Shown: positions 37,637-46,646 of the stretch, piece by piece
Layout: each line of letters starts with the position of its first letter
How positions within the stretch are numbered: the stretch's first letter is position 1
Assembly: GCA_903860915.1 (NCBI GenBank)
Contig: CAIOSJ010000018.1
Location: 62,001-126,000 of the forward strand
Reading direction: 5' to 3'
Source of the DNA: an uncultured Actinomycetes bacterium
Lineage (GTDB): Bacteria; Actinomycetota; Acidimicrobiia; Acidimicrobiales; RAAP-2
Length of the DNA stretch: 64,000 nt
Program-made: the position numbers and the translations under genes
The notes under the pieces: generated by a model
The model's input: the letters and a program-made list of their open reading frames with translations, nothing else
Databases searched by the model: none
What the model was told of the DNA's origin: nothing

Positions 37637-37687
37637 CTACCGTCGGCTGTTTCCTACTACTACAAGAAGTCGCTCAGTATTCGTCAT
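37637..37687 (-). CDS. ilvL: ilvB leader peptide [16 protein letters not shown]
   Basis: Sixteen codons with the run CTT CTT GTA GTA GTA (Leu-Leu-Val-Val-Val), matching the layout of the ilvBNC leader in Corynebacterium. Starved of leucine or valine the ribosome would stall and permit read-through. The terminator follows 20 bases after the stop. AAG lies just before the ATG as a weak ribosome site. Confidence 0.85.
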   Translation of the reverse strand: MTNTERLLVVVGNSRR

Positions 37688-37726
37688 GACTTCATTCTGT
37701 CATAACCTAATGACTGTGCACAAGCC

Positions 37727-39412
37727 CTAGGCCGACGTCACCGCACCTTTCTCAGCTCCCTGCACCAATCGGGCGAATTTCTCAAGAACTCCGGTGGTGT
37801 AGCGCGGTACGAAGGCCGGCAGCAGAGCAGCTCGCCGCGCGAGTTCTTCGCTCGGCACCATCACGTCAATGCTGTGGCTCAGTACGTCGATGACAATTCT
37901 GTCCCCGTCCATGACAAGCCCGATCGGACCACCGTCAACGGCCTCGGGGGCGACGTGACCAATGCAGAAACCGTGGGTGCCCCCGCTGAAACGACCATCG
38001 GTGACCAGGGCGCAGTCCGCACCGCGACCGGCACCCTTCATCGCTCCGGTGACGGCCAACATTTCACGCATACCGGGTCCCCCCTTGGGACCCTCGTATC
38101 GAATCACCACCACCGTATTCGGCTGGATTTCGTCAGCCATTATCGCCGACATTGCCGCGTCTTCTCCGTCAAAAACGCGAGCGACCCCGTCAAAGTAGGG
38201 CTCGTCGATGCCCGCGACCTTGACGACCGATCCCTTCGGCGCGAGCGTTCCCGTCAAAATAGCGATCCCGCCCTGGGCGTTAATGGGGTCACTCAAGGGA
38301 TGTACGACCTTGCCGTCGGGCGCTGGAGCCTTGTAGGCCGCCAAATTCTCCGCCATCGTCATGCCGCTCACGGTCATGACGTCACCGTGTAGTAGTCCGG
38401 CGTCCAGTAAGTGTTGCAGTACGACCGGCACGCCCCCAACCTTGTCGAGGTCGGTCATGTGGTATTTGCCGTGGGGCTTCGTGTCCGCCAAGTGCGGGAC
38501 CTTGGCCGCGATGCGATTGAAGTCGGCCAGTTCTAAATCAACGCGAGCTTCGTGGGCGATGGCGAGCAGGTGCAAGACAGCGTTCGTTGAGCCCCCGAGG
38601 GCCATAACCACGGCGATGGCGTTCTCGAATGCCTTCTTCGTCATGATCTGGCGGGCCGTTATGCCCCGATCAAGCAAATTCAGCACGGCAATTCCCGAGT
38701 CGTAGGCGTACTGCAGACGTCGCGGGTCAATGGCCGGAGCGCAGGCACTACCGAGCAGCGACATCCCCAGTGCTTCGCCAACGCTCGCCATGGTGTTAGC
38801 GGTGAACATGCCCGCGCAACTACCCTCACCGGGACAGGCCTTGAGCTCAATCAGCGACAGCTCTTCGTCGGTCAGCGCACCAACGGCGTTCGCCCCGACC
38901 GCTTCGAAGACGGAAACTATGTCGAGAGCGCGGCCATGAACTTCACCGGGCATGATTGTTCCGCCGTAGAGAAAGACCGCCGGAACGTCGAGTCGCGCCG
39001 AGGCCATCAACATTCCCGGTAGCGACTTATCGCAGCCGGCGAATGAGACCAGTGCGTCAAAGCGTTCGGCGTGCATCACCGTCTCGACGGAGTCGGCAAT
39101 GACTTCGCGCGACACCAAGGAAGCCCGCATGCCTTCGTGGCCCATCGAAATACCGTCGGATACCGCAATCGTTACGAATTCAAAAGGCACCCCCCCAGCG
39201 TCGCGAACGGCGACTTTGGCTCGCTTGGCCAAGGCGTCGAGGGGCAGGTTGCAGGGCGTGACCTCATTCCACGACGACGCCACGCCAATTTGGGGCTTCG
39301 CCATGTCGGCGTCGTCGAGGCCCATTGCCCGCAACATCGCTCGGGCGGGGGCTCGGTTCTTGCCTTGGGTCACTTCGAAACTTCGTGGAGTGGGGTGGCT
39401 CACCATAGTCAT
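37727..39412 (-). CDS. ilvD: Dihydroxy-acid dehydratase IlvD
   Basis: 561 residues, Fe-S enzyme dehydrating the dihydroxy acids in isoleucine and valine synthesis. Cluster-region blocks [13 protein letters not shown] and [17 protein letters not shown], and the [19 protein letters not shown] block near the C-terminus. Own start 40 bases from the 3' end of gatB on the same strand; separated from the ilvB leader by 39 bases, so ilvB may have its own promoter. Confidence 0.95.
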   Translation of the reverse strand: MTMVSHPTPRSFEVTQGKNRAPARAMLRAMGLDDADMAKPQIGVASSWNEVTPCNLPLDALAKRAKVAVRDAGGVPFEFVTIAVSDGISMGHEGMRASLVSREVIADSVETVMHAERFDALVSFAGCDKSLPGMLMASARLDVPAVFLYGGTIMPGEVHGRALDIVSVFEAVGANAVGALTDEELSLIELKACPGEGSCAGMFTANTMASVGEALGMSLLGSACAPAIDPRRLQYAYDSGIAVLNLLDRGITARQIMTKKAFENAIAVVMALGGSTNAVLHLLAIAHEARVDLELADFNRIAAKVPHLADTKPHGKYHMTDLDKVGGVPVVLQHLLDAGLLHGDVMTVSGMTMAENLAAYKAPAPDGKVVHPLSDPINAQGGIAILTGTLAPKGSVVKVAGIDEPYFDGVARVFDGEDAAMSAIMADEIQPNTVVVIRYEGPKGGPGMREMLAVTGAMKGAGRGADCALVTDGRFSGGTHGFCIGHVAPEAVDGGPIGLVMDGDRIVIDVLSHSIDVMVPSEELARRAALLPAFVPRYTTGVLEKFARLVQGAEKGAVTSA

Positions 39413-39476
39413 CAGTCTAAGACCTGGCTTTGCGCGTCGGTAACGGCGCAGTCTCTTAGGCGGTGAAACTCAGACT

Positions 39477-40904
39477 CTAGCGACGACGTTGCAACTCGGC
39501 GATGACTGCCTTACCGTTCGCCTGACCCTTGGTTGCCTTCATGACTAGCCCAATGAAAAACTGCGCGAGTTTCTCGTCACCCTCACGGTAGCGGTTCCAT
39601 TCATCAGGATTTTGCTCAATGAAGGTAGCAACCGTGGTCGCGAGGGAGTCGAGAGATAGTTGTTCGTAACCTCGCTGCGCGGCTTTTTCCTCAGGACTCC
39701 CGCCGCTTTCGAGGATGTCGCCCAACACCGTCTTCGCCTGAGTAGCGGAGAGGGCTCCGGATTGTTCCATGGTCAGAGTCGCGGTAAAGGCGTCCACGGA
39801 GAGATTGGCGCGATTTTCAATACCCGCGGCGACTTCGTTCGACGCTCGAGCAATCGCCAGGGCCGGAGCGATACCACCAGCGATGGCGCCCAGAGCGTAG
39901 TCGTCGAGGTCGAGGTCAACCACCACGTCGACGGCGTCGCGTTCTGGTCCGGTCGGCTCGGGGATGTGGGCCAAGAGTCCAGTGCGCCGAGCGGCGGGCA
40001 TCGGTGGGAGCGCTTCTCGTACCGCAACTTGCCACGCGTCACTCGGGGCTAAATCAACCAGATCAGGTTCGCGGAAGTAGCGATAGTCATCGGCGTCTTC
40101 TTTTACCCGCAGCGTGGATGTTTCGCCAAGGTTTTCGTCCCAGTGGCGGGTTTCTTGACGAATACTGCCGCCCGCTTCTAATACTTCAATCTGACGGAGC
40201 GCTTCGTAGTCAATGGCTCGTTGCAAACTTCGTAGGGAGTTCAGGTTCTTGATTTCGCAGCGCGTTCCGAAGGCTTCATTCGCCTTGCGCACCGAGACGT
40301 TGGCGTCAAAGCGCATGGAGCCCTCTTCGAGACGACCATCCGACGCGCCCGTGGCAATCAAGATCCCACGAAGTTCCGCGGCGTAGGCCCGAGCCTGCAG
40401 GGCGCTACGAATATCGGGTCCGGAAACAATTTCCACCAGCGGAACACCGCAGCGGTTGTAGTCAACCAGTGAACTCGAGGCACCGGCCAAGCGGCCCGAG
40501 CCACCGACGTGGGTGGACTTACCCGTGTCTTCTTCCATGTGGGCGCGCTCGATGGAGATACGAGTTCCGTCCGGTAGGTCCAAATAGCCCCCCGAGTTAA
40601 TGGGCAGGTCGTACTGACTGATTTGATAGTCCTTCGACTGATCCGGGTAGAAGTAGTTCTTGCGGTGGAAAGTCGACGGCGCGATAGTGCAGTGCAGGGC
40701 AATACCGATGCGCATCGCCATGTCGACGGCAACTTCGTTGAGCACCGGGAGCGAACCCGGGAGTCCCAAACAGACCGGGCAGGTATTGGTATTGGGTTCT
40801 GACCCGAAGTGATTTTCGCAGGCGCAGAACAACTTTGATTTCGTGAGCAGTTCGGTGTGGACTTCCAGTCCAATCACCATTTCCCAGCCGTTCGCTAAGG
40901 TCAT
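39477..40904 (-). CDS. gatB: Aspartyl/glutamyl-tRNA amidotransferase subunit B
   Basis: 475 residues, kinase/binding subunit that activates Glu-tRNAGln or Asp-tRNAAsn. N-terminal VIGLEVHTELLTKSKLFC, the FYPDQSKDYQISQYD block, EIVSGPDI and a C-terminal YqeY-like tail (about 360-475). Overlaps gatA by 4 bases. Acts with GatA and GatC from the same operon. Confidence 0.96.
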   Translation of the reverse strand: MTLANGWEMVIGLEVHTELLTKSKLFCACENHFGSEPNTNTCPVCLGLPGSLPVLNEVAVDMAMRIGIALHCTIAPSTFHRKNYFYPDQSKDYQISQYDLPINSGGYLDLPDGTRISIERAHMEEDTGKSTHVGGSGRLAGASSSLVDYNRCGVPLVEIVSGPDIRSALQARAYAAELRGILIATGASDGRLEEGSMRFDANVSVRKANEAFGTRCEIKNLNSLRSLQRAIDYEALRQIEVLEAGGSIRQETRHWDENLGETSTLRVKEDADDYRYFREPDLVDLAPSDAWQVAVREALPPMPAARRTGLLAHIPEPTGPERDAVDVVVDLDLDDYALGAIAGGIAPALAIARASNEVAAGIENRANLSVDAFTATLTMEQSGALSATQAKTVLGDILESGGSPEEKAAQRGYEQLSLDSLATTVATFIEQNPDEWNRYREGDEKLAQFFIGLVMKATKGQANGKAVIAELQRRR

Positions 40905-42325
40905 GGCCGGCCGTCGGCAATCTCGAGCACGCGCGCCGCGGCGAAGAGCTGCGCTTCACTGCGACCCGGTCCCAAAATCTGAACCCCAATCGGCAGACCG
41001 GCCTCCCCCGTAGCGAAGGGGACTGAGATGGCCGCTTCGCCCGCGAGGTTGGTGGGGATGGTGAAGACGTCCGATAGGTACATCGCCATGGGGTCGTGCG
41101 ACTTGGCGCCGAAGGCGAAGGCGACGGACGGGGTCGTCGCCCCGAGGAGAAGATCGACGTGGTCGTAGGCCCGGCGAAAGGCGTCAATCATGAGCGTTCG
41201 TACCTTGAGGGCTTGACCGTAATAGGCGTCGAAGTATCCGGCCGACAGAGCGTAGGTACCGAGCATGATGCGTCGCTTCACCTCGGCCCCGAACCCTGCA
41301 GTCCGGGTCGCCTCCATCATGGCGGTGACGTCATCGCCGTTCACGCGAAGGCCGAAGCGCACACCGTCGTAGCGGGCCAAGTTGCTGGATGCCTCGGCCG
41401 GAGCAATGAGGTAGTAGGCACTCAAGCCCAGACGGAGCTCGGGGATGGATAATTCCACGATGGTCGCCCCCGCGGCGCGTAGTGCTTCAGCCGCCGAGTT
41501 AACCGCGTTCACGACGTCCTCGTCGGCCCCCTCCACTAGTTCACGAACGAGACCAATCCGCTTACCCGCCACGCCATCATTCACGTGAGCCACGAGCACC
41601 GGGCTGGGCTCGGGAAGCGAAGTCGTGTCGCGCGGGTCGTGCCCCGCTATGACTTCTAGCAGGAGTGCCGAATCCGTGACCGTGGCGGCGAAGGGTCCAA
41701 TTTGATCGAGGGAACTCGCAAAGGCGATGAGGCCGTAGCGCGACACGAGTCCGTAGGTGGGCTTCATGCCGACGACGCCACAGAGCGCGGCGGGTTGGCG
41801 AATAGAGCCACCCGTATCGCTGCCGAGAGAGAGTGGGGTCATGCCGGCCGCCACCGCGGCGGCCGAGCCACCCGACGAGCCACCCGGTACCCGCGTGGGA
41901 TCGAGGGGATTTCTCGTTGGGCCAAAGGCCGACGTCTCCGTTGAAGAACCCATGGCGAATTCGTCCAGGTTTGTCTTACCCACCGGGACCGCACCGGCAG
42001 CGATGAGGCGATCAATCACCGTGGCGTTATAGGGCGGGCGCCAGCCGTCGAGAATGCGTGACGAGCAGGTCGTCGGGATACCGGTCTGGCACATGTTGTC
42101 CTTGATGGCAATGGGCACGCCCGCCAGCGGGCCAGCGTTGAGACCCTGGGCCACGCGCTCGTCGACCGCAGCGGCCATAGCCGTGGCGCCTTCGTAATCG
42201 ACGTGCAAGAAAACATTCAATTCTTCGTTACGTGCTGCAACAATGGCGAGCGACGCGGCCAGCACGCTGGAGGCCGAACGTTCACCCGCGTTGACGTCAC
42301 GAGCAATGCTCAGAGCCGTAGTCAC
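40901..42325 (-). CDS. gatA: Aspartyl/glutamyl-tRNA amidotransferase subunit A
   Basis: 474-residue amidase that supplies ammonia from glutamine. The Ser-cisSer-Lys triad is visible: Lys75 (PIAIKDN), Ser150 (PGGSSGGSA) and Ser174 (GSDTGGSIRQPA). Overlaps gatC and gatB by 4 bases each. Confidence 0.97.
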   Translation of the reverse strand: MTTALSIARDVNAGERSASSVLAASLAIVAARNEELNVFLHVDYEGATAMAAAVDERVAQGLNAGPLAGVPIAIKDNMCQTGIPTTCSSRILDGWRPPYNATVIDRLIAAGAVPVGKTNLDEFAMGSSTETSAFGPTRNPLDPTRVPGGSSGGSAAAVAAGMTPLSLGSDTGGSIRQPAALCGVVGMKPTYGLVSRYGLIAFASSLDQIGPFAATVTDSALLLEVIAGHDPRDTTSLPEPSPVLVAHVNDGVAGKRIGLVRELVEGADEDVVNAVNSAAEALRAAGATIVELSIPELRLGLSAYYLIAPAEASSNLARYDGVRFGLRVNGDDVTAMMEATRTAGFGAEVKRRIMLGTYALSAGYFDAYYGQALKVRTLMIDAFRRAYDHVDLLLGATTPSVAFAFGAKSHDPMAMYLSDVFTIPTNLAGEAAISVPFATGEAGLPIGVQILGPGRSEAQLFAAARVLEIADGRP

Positions 42326-42621
42326 GGCGCCTCCCCCAGAATGCGCGGCACGGCAAAACGGCCCTCGTGCGCATCCGGTGCTTCGGCCAGAACGACGTCG
42401 CGGTCAAGGCTGGGGCGAACTTCGTCTGCCCGCAGCACGTTCACCAAGCCGAAGGGGTGGGCGGTCGGCAGCAACTCTGAGAGGTCCAAGGCCGACATGT
42501 CTTGTGCGTGAATCAAAATCTTCCCTAGCTGGACGGTAAAGAGATCAAGTTCTTCGTCACTCAAGGTGAGACGAGCCAATTTAGCCACGTGGGCCACTTC
42601 ACTTCGAGTCAGTTCAGCCAT
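42322..42621 (-). CDS. gatC: Aspartyl/glutamyl-tRNA amidotransferase subunit C
   Basis: 99-residue assembly subunit. VAHVAKLARLTLSDEEL at the N-terminus and a C-terminal DEVRPSLDRDVVLAEAP block are typical. First of gatC-gatA-gatB; overlaps the preceding esterase gene by one base. Confidence 0.93.
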   Translation of the reverse strand: MAELTRSEVAHVAKLARLTLSDEELDLFTVQLGKILIHAQDMSALDLSELLPTAHPFGLVNVLRADEVRPSLDRDVVLAEAPDAHEGRFAVPRILGEAP

Positions 42622-43370
42622 TACGCGAAGACTCGTTCCAAGAAGGAGAGGACTTCAGATTCGAGGAAGGCCGCGTCGTTATCCAGTGTCGCCACGTGGT
42701 AGGAATTTTCCAACCACACTCGCTGAATGGGACCCGCGCAGTGCGCCATGAGCGCGTCGCCGTTCTCCGAAGGCACCACGTGATCGTCACGACTCGACAG
42801 CAGCAAGGTCGGCGCGGTAATTGACGAGAGGTGGTCTTCCACCCCAGCCATGGCCGCAAAGAGAGTTCCTATGGACGACAGGGGCATCGACGGGTAGGTC
42901 GTCTCGACGACACCTTCTTTTTTGATGTCCCCGGCGATGGGATCTATGGTCGTGACGCCCGCGTCGAGCAGGGCCGCCAGGCCTTCGACTAGGTCCTTCG
43001 CGGGTCGAATGAGCTGAGGATTAATAAAGACGCAGGCGGCGACGTCGTGACGCTGGGCGAGGTAGGCCGTGAGTGCGCCCCCCATCGACAGGCCGACCAC
43101 GGCCACGTTCTCACAGCGTCCGAGCAATTCTTCGTAGGCCGCTTCCGCGCTCGTCGCCCAGTCGTCCCAGGTCGTGGTCATCAAGTCTTCGACTGAGGTT
43201 CCGTGACCCGGTAGTCGGGGTAGCTCTACGCTGTATCCGGCTTCGGCTAGTCGCACGGCCAAGGGGCGCATCGACTGAGGCGATCCGGTGAAGCCGTGCA
43301 GGACCAGGACTGCGTTACTAGAACCAGTTGCCGAAAAAGGCTCACATCCGGGCATAATTTCAGTCGTCAT
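42621..43370 (-). CDS. Carboxylesterase / monoacylglycerol lipase-type alpha/beta hydrolase
   Basis: 249 residues. Nucleophile Ser95 in VVGLSMGG, HGFTGS oxyanion segment, Asp in LLSSRDDHVV and His in NSYHVATLDND, matching Est30-like carboxylesterases that cleave short or medium acyl esters. Upstream of gatC with a 1-base overlap; link to tRNA amidation is doubtful. Divergent from the SCP2 gene. Confidence 0.85.
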   Translation of the reverse strand: MTTEIMPGCEPFSATGSSNAVLVLHGFTGSPQSMRPLAVRLAEAGYSVELPRLPGHGTSVEDLMTTTWDDWATSAEAAYEELLGRCENVAVVGLSMGGALTAYLAQRHDVAACVFINPQLIRPAKDLVEGLAALLDAGVTTIDPIAGDIKKEGVVETTYPSMPLSSIGTLFAAMAGVEDHLSSITAPTLLLSSRDDHVVPSENGDALMAHCAGPIQRVWLENSYHVATLDNDAAFLESEVLSFLERVFA

Positions 43371-43427
43371 GACACTTCATCCTACCGCTACCGGTACGGT
43401 GGCACGAGAGCCCACGAAGGAGTCACG

Positions 43428-43829
43428 ATGACCTACGAATTTCTTAGCCCCGAATGGCTGGTCGCCGCTACCGAGATTCGTAACGCAGCCGGTGACCTAG
43501 GTGACGCTCCGGTCGAGGTCATCATGAATCTCACCGTCACCGACGTTCCCTTTGGCCCCGACACTCTCGAAGCCCACCTCAACTCAGCTTCGGGGCCTCT
43601 GGCTATTGAGTACGAGCACCACGCGAACGCGCACCTCAGTATCACTATTGACTGGAGTACCGCGAAGGCCCTGCTGATCGACGGCAACCCGCAAGCTGCC
43701 ATGGGGGCCTTTCTCAACGGCAAGATCAAAGTCGAGGGCGACATGAGCAAACTCATAGCCCTGCAGAACACTCCCCCTAGCCCTCGGGCTCAGGTGCTGC
43801 TACTGGAACTACGAGCGCTTACGGCTTAA
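43428..43829 (+). CDS. SCP2 sterol-binding domain protein
   Basis: 133 residues, one SCP2 lipid-binding domain that usually holds fatty acyl-CoA or sterol. Start chosen at ATG 43428 with AAGGAG seven bases upstream; the open frame extends upstream of it without support. The C-terminal block AAMGAFLNGKIKVEGDMSKLIAL is the family hallmark. Its last 21 bases overlap the convergent exporter gene. Confidence 0.85.
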   Translation: MTYEFLSPEWLVAATEIRNAAGDLGDAPVEVIMNLTVTDVPFGPDTLEAHLNSASGPLAIEYEHHANAHLSITIDWSTAKALLIDGNPQAAMGAFLNGKIKVEGDMSKLIALQNTPPSPRAQVLLLELRALTA

Positions 43830-45419
43830 TTCGCGCGGAATTCGCTTCACGAAAAAGGCGCACACGATACCCAGTGCCCCTACGCAGGCGCCTATGACAA
43901 AGGGTAGGTGGAAGGTGGCCAGGAGAGCCGGTCCGGGACTGGCGTGGGTCAGGCCGCGACGATGAACAAGGGACTGCTGAACGGTTTCGAGAACTTGGAT
44001 GCCAGCCACTTCGCCCACCTGCATCGCCAGCATCTGCGCGGCCGACATGACACCGAATTCCGATGGGTTCACCTCGTAGGCCATGATGGCACTCGATGAG
44101 GGCATCGCCACGCCCATACCGAGCCCGCTCAACGCCAGAGCCAGCGCAATAAACCAGACGCTGGTCGATGGTTGCAAAAAGGCGAACAGACCGAGCGACA
44201 GGGTCAAAAAGCTCGCACCGGCCAGGGTGCTGGTGCGCTCGCCGATACGCATCGCCACGTAGCCCGCGATAGGTGAGCAGATGGCAAAGGTGATGGGACG
44301 CGCGATCGAGATGCCTCCCACCTGCGCGATGGAGTAGTTGTAACCCTTTTCCATCAAAATCGGGAACATGAAGAATCCGCCAAAATAGGCAAAATTCCCG
44401 GCGGCACGAATACCCATGGGCATCACAAAATTCCGTCGTCGGAAGTAATGCGCGGGGATGAGGGGGTTCACGGCGGTATTAATCCGGTAAATGAAAACGC
44501 CAATCATGATCACAGTCGTGAGCCAGGCCGTGATGCAAATGGGGCTCGTCCAGCCCACCGTCGAGCCGAGGGACAGGCCCAGCATCAGGGCGGTAACAGA
44601 GAGCGAGAGCGACCACGAACCAATCCAGTCCATGGTCTTGAAGTCTCGACGCGCCTTCTCCTTACGCTCGATTTCCTCGGCCGCCGTGCCGCGGCGACGG
44701 GGCAGAACCACACTCACCACAACAAAGGCCAGCAGCAGCAGGAGCAACTGCGTCCAAAAGAGAGCTCGCCAGCCGTAGGCCTGGATAATGGGTGCGCCGA
44801 GTGACACGCCGAGGACTGGACCACCCGCCCCGACGAGTGACCACCAGCCCATGGCCTTCACCCGTTCTTGCGGTCGAAAGACCAGGTTGACCAGCGCCCC
44901 CGAGGCCGTTCCGGTAGCGGCTCCTTGAATTCCGTCCAGGGTTCGAGCAATCAGCAGCATGATCACGTTGGACGACAAGGCCGTGAGAACTGCCGACACC
45001 ATGGCACCCGCTAACCCGAAGAGGTAGAGACGGCGGTGTCCAAAAATGTCACCGGCCTTGCCGAGAATTGGTGCAGCTAATCCGTAGGCCAGGAGGGGTC
45101 CCACCATGGTCCAGGTCAAAACTGTCGTCGTCGTGTGGAACTCCCCCGCCACCCTCGGGAGGGCCACAATGAAAACGGTAAAGGTGAAGTTCAGCGCGAG
45201 TAGACCCGCGAGCAAACTCCACAGCACCCACCAGGGGTAACGGCTCGAACCCTCAGCCCGTGATTGCACGCGCACCGAGAGCATCTGGAACCAGTTCAGT
45301 TCACTACTCGCCTCCGCGCCCAGGGCCCCAAAAGCGGCCGCTCCGGGATCGGAACGTGGGCTGAGGAGATTATCGGGATCGTCGCGCCAGTGACCCTGCG
45401 GGTCCTCGGTCTCGCTCAC
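43809..45419 (-). CDS. MFS drug exporter (DHA2, 14-segment type)
   Basis: 536 residues, about 14 membrane segments. Motif A-like GKAGDIFGHRRLY between segments 2 and 3 and the ARTLDGIQGAATGTASGAL region of DHA2 drug:H+ antiporters. A 45-residue soluble N-terminal leader precedes the first segment. Substrate unknown. Overlaps the SDR gene by 4 bases (same strand), so the two are likely co-transcribed. Confidence 0.82.
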   Translation of the reverse strand: MSETEDPQGHWRDDPDNLLSPRSDPGAAAFGALGAEASSELNWFQMLSVRVQSRAEGSSRYPWWVLWSLLAGLLALNFTFTVFIVALPRVAGEFHTTTTVLTWTMVGPLLAYGLAAPILGKAGDIFGHRRLYLFGLAGAMVSAVLTALSSNVIMLLIARTLDGIQGAATGTASGALVNLVFRPQERVKAMGWWSLVGAGGPVLGVSLGAPIIQAYGWRALFWTQLLLLLLAFVVVSVVLPRRRGTAAEEIERKEKARRDFKTMDWIGSWSLSLSVTALMLGLSLGSTVGWTSPICITAWLTTVIMIGVFIYRINTAVNPLIPAHYFRRRNFVMPMGIRAAGNFAYFGGFFMFPILMEKGYNYSIAQVGGISIARPITFAICSPIAGYVAMRIGERTSTLAGASFLTLSLGLFAFLQPSTSVWFIALALALSGLGMGVAMPSSSAIMAYEVNPSEFGVMSAAQMLAMQVGEVAGIQVLETVQQSLVHRRGLTHASPGPALLATFHLPFVIGACVGALGIVCAFFVKRIPRELSRKRS

Positions 45420-46294
45420 GCGAGAAGTGTTGGCAGCTTCTCGGCTAGCTCAGCAACCGTCCAGCGGTCGTCCTGATCAATGGTTTCCTTCATGGTCCAG
45501 TTCTGGAAGCGACTAACGCGACCACCCTGGACGAAGAAGACCTCACCATTAATGGTGCAGTCAGGAGTCGCGAGAGCGACAACCAGCGGAGAGATGTTGG
45601 CGGGGTCCCAGGCGTCAAAAACGGCGGCGTCGCCCGGCTTTTGAACGATGTCGGACAGACCCGGTGTTGACTCGGTCATGCGCGTACGAGCGGCCGGCGC
45701 AATCGCGTTGGCGCGTACGCCGTAGCGCTTGAGCTCTTCGGCGATGATGACGGTGAACGAAGCGATGCCCGACTTGGCGGCACCGTAGTTCGACTGACCG
45801 ACGTTACCGAGCAAGCCCGACGTCGACGAGGTGTTGATGATGCAGGCGTTGACCGTCTTGCCAGCCTTGGCCTGCTCGCGCCAGTAGGCGGCGGCGTGGC
45901 GGGTGGGAACAAAGTGACCCTTGAGGTGCACGTTGATAACCGAGTCCCAGTCCTCTTCACTGAGGTTTACCAGCACGCGGTCACGGAGGATCCCCGCGTT
46001 GTTGACGAGAACGTGCAGGTCACCGAACGCGTTGATAGCGGCGTCAATGAGATTCTTGCCACCTTCCCAGTCGGCAATGTTGTCGTGGTTGGCGATGGCC
46101 TCGCCACCCATAGCCACGATTTCTGCGACGACCTGCTCGGCCGGCGTACCTTCACCCGCGGAACCGTCGAGACTTCCTCCGAGGTCGTTGACAACCACCT
46201 TGGCGCCCTCAGCGGCAAATAGCAATGCGTGCTCACGGCCAATACCGCGACCAGCTCCAGTAATGATGACAACGCGACCGTTTAGCAGTCCCAT
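45416..46294 (-). CDS. Short-chain dehydrogenase/reductase (MFE-2/HSD17B4-like)
   Basis: 292 residues. TGAGRGIGREH cofactor loop, VNNAGILRD, and catalytic Ser157, Tyr170 and Lys174 (SNYGAAKSG). The insert after the cofactor loop and the ALL(FL)AAEGAKVVVND pattern resemble the 3-hydroxyacyl-CoA dehydrogenase part of multifunctional enzyme 2. Ribosome site AAGGAG. Probably acts in acyl-CoA oxidation; substrate unproven. Confidence 0.85.
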   Translation of the reverse strand: MGLLNGRVVIITGAGRGIGREHALLFAAEGAKVVVNDLGGSLDGSAGEGTPAEQVVAEIVAMGGEAIANHDNIADWEGGKNLIDAAINAFGDLHVLVNNAGILRDRVLVNLSEEDWDSVINVHLKGHFVPTRHAAAYWREQAKAGKTVNACIINTSSTSGLLGNVGQSNYGAAKSGIASFTVIIAEELKRYGVRANAIAPAARTRMTESTPGLSDIVQKPGDAAVFDAWDPANISPLVVALATPDCTINGEVFFVQGGRVSRFQNWTMKETIDQDDRWTVAELAEKLPTLLA

Positions 46295-46358
46295 GGTGCT
46301 CCTTTAGAACGAAGTGTGTATCCATACTCTACTAAGTCAGCAGAATGCTCAAATACTT

Positions 46359-46646
46359 TTAGCGAAGCCAGAACATCGGTGGTCGGGCGTGGGCGTGGTA
46401 GTGGTCAGGAATATTACGCATGTGGTCGTCCATTTTCCACTTGCCTTCACCCAGAATCGGGTCAGCCACCTCAGCCAAACGAGCGTGCAGAAGTGCTTTT
46501 ATTTCGTCCGAAGGGCTCGGCGAATGGCTTTTCCATACCACCATGGGCACCTGACAAATCTCGCAGTCCGCAATCCAGCACAGCTCATCTTCGTAGTGCC
46601 ATGGCGTTATGGGCGCGGCCTCGCAGAGATCACAAAAAACGCTCAT
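46359..46646 (-). CDS. Small CxxC-rich conserved protein coupled to the PASTA kinase
   Basis: 95 residues. Begins MSVFCDLCEAAPITPWHYED and has a second CEICQVP motif, giving four Cys that probably bind Zn; ends with DHYHAHARPPMFW, a His-rich tail. No enzyme family recognised, though similar small proteins recur in actinobacteria. Its start overlaps the kinase stop by 4 bases (46643-46646), so it is translated with it. A longer open frame upstream is the kinase gene in another frame. Confidence 0.68.
   Translation of the reverse strand: MSVFCDLCEAAPITPWHYEDELCWIADCEICQVPMVVWKSHSPSPSDEIKALLHARLAEVADPILGEGKWKMDDHMRNIPDHYHAHARPPMFWLR

Noticed and set aside
43296..43427. N-terminal extension of the SCP2 protein
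   Set aside because: The ATG at 43428 has AAGGAG and begins the domain; upstream text is Arg/Tyr/Ser-rich and unlike SCP2 proteins.
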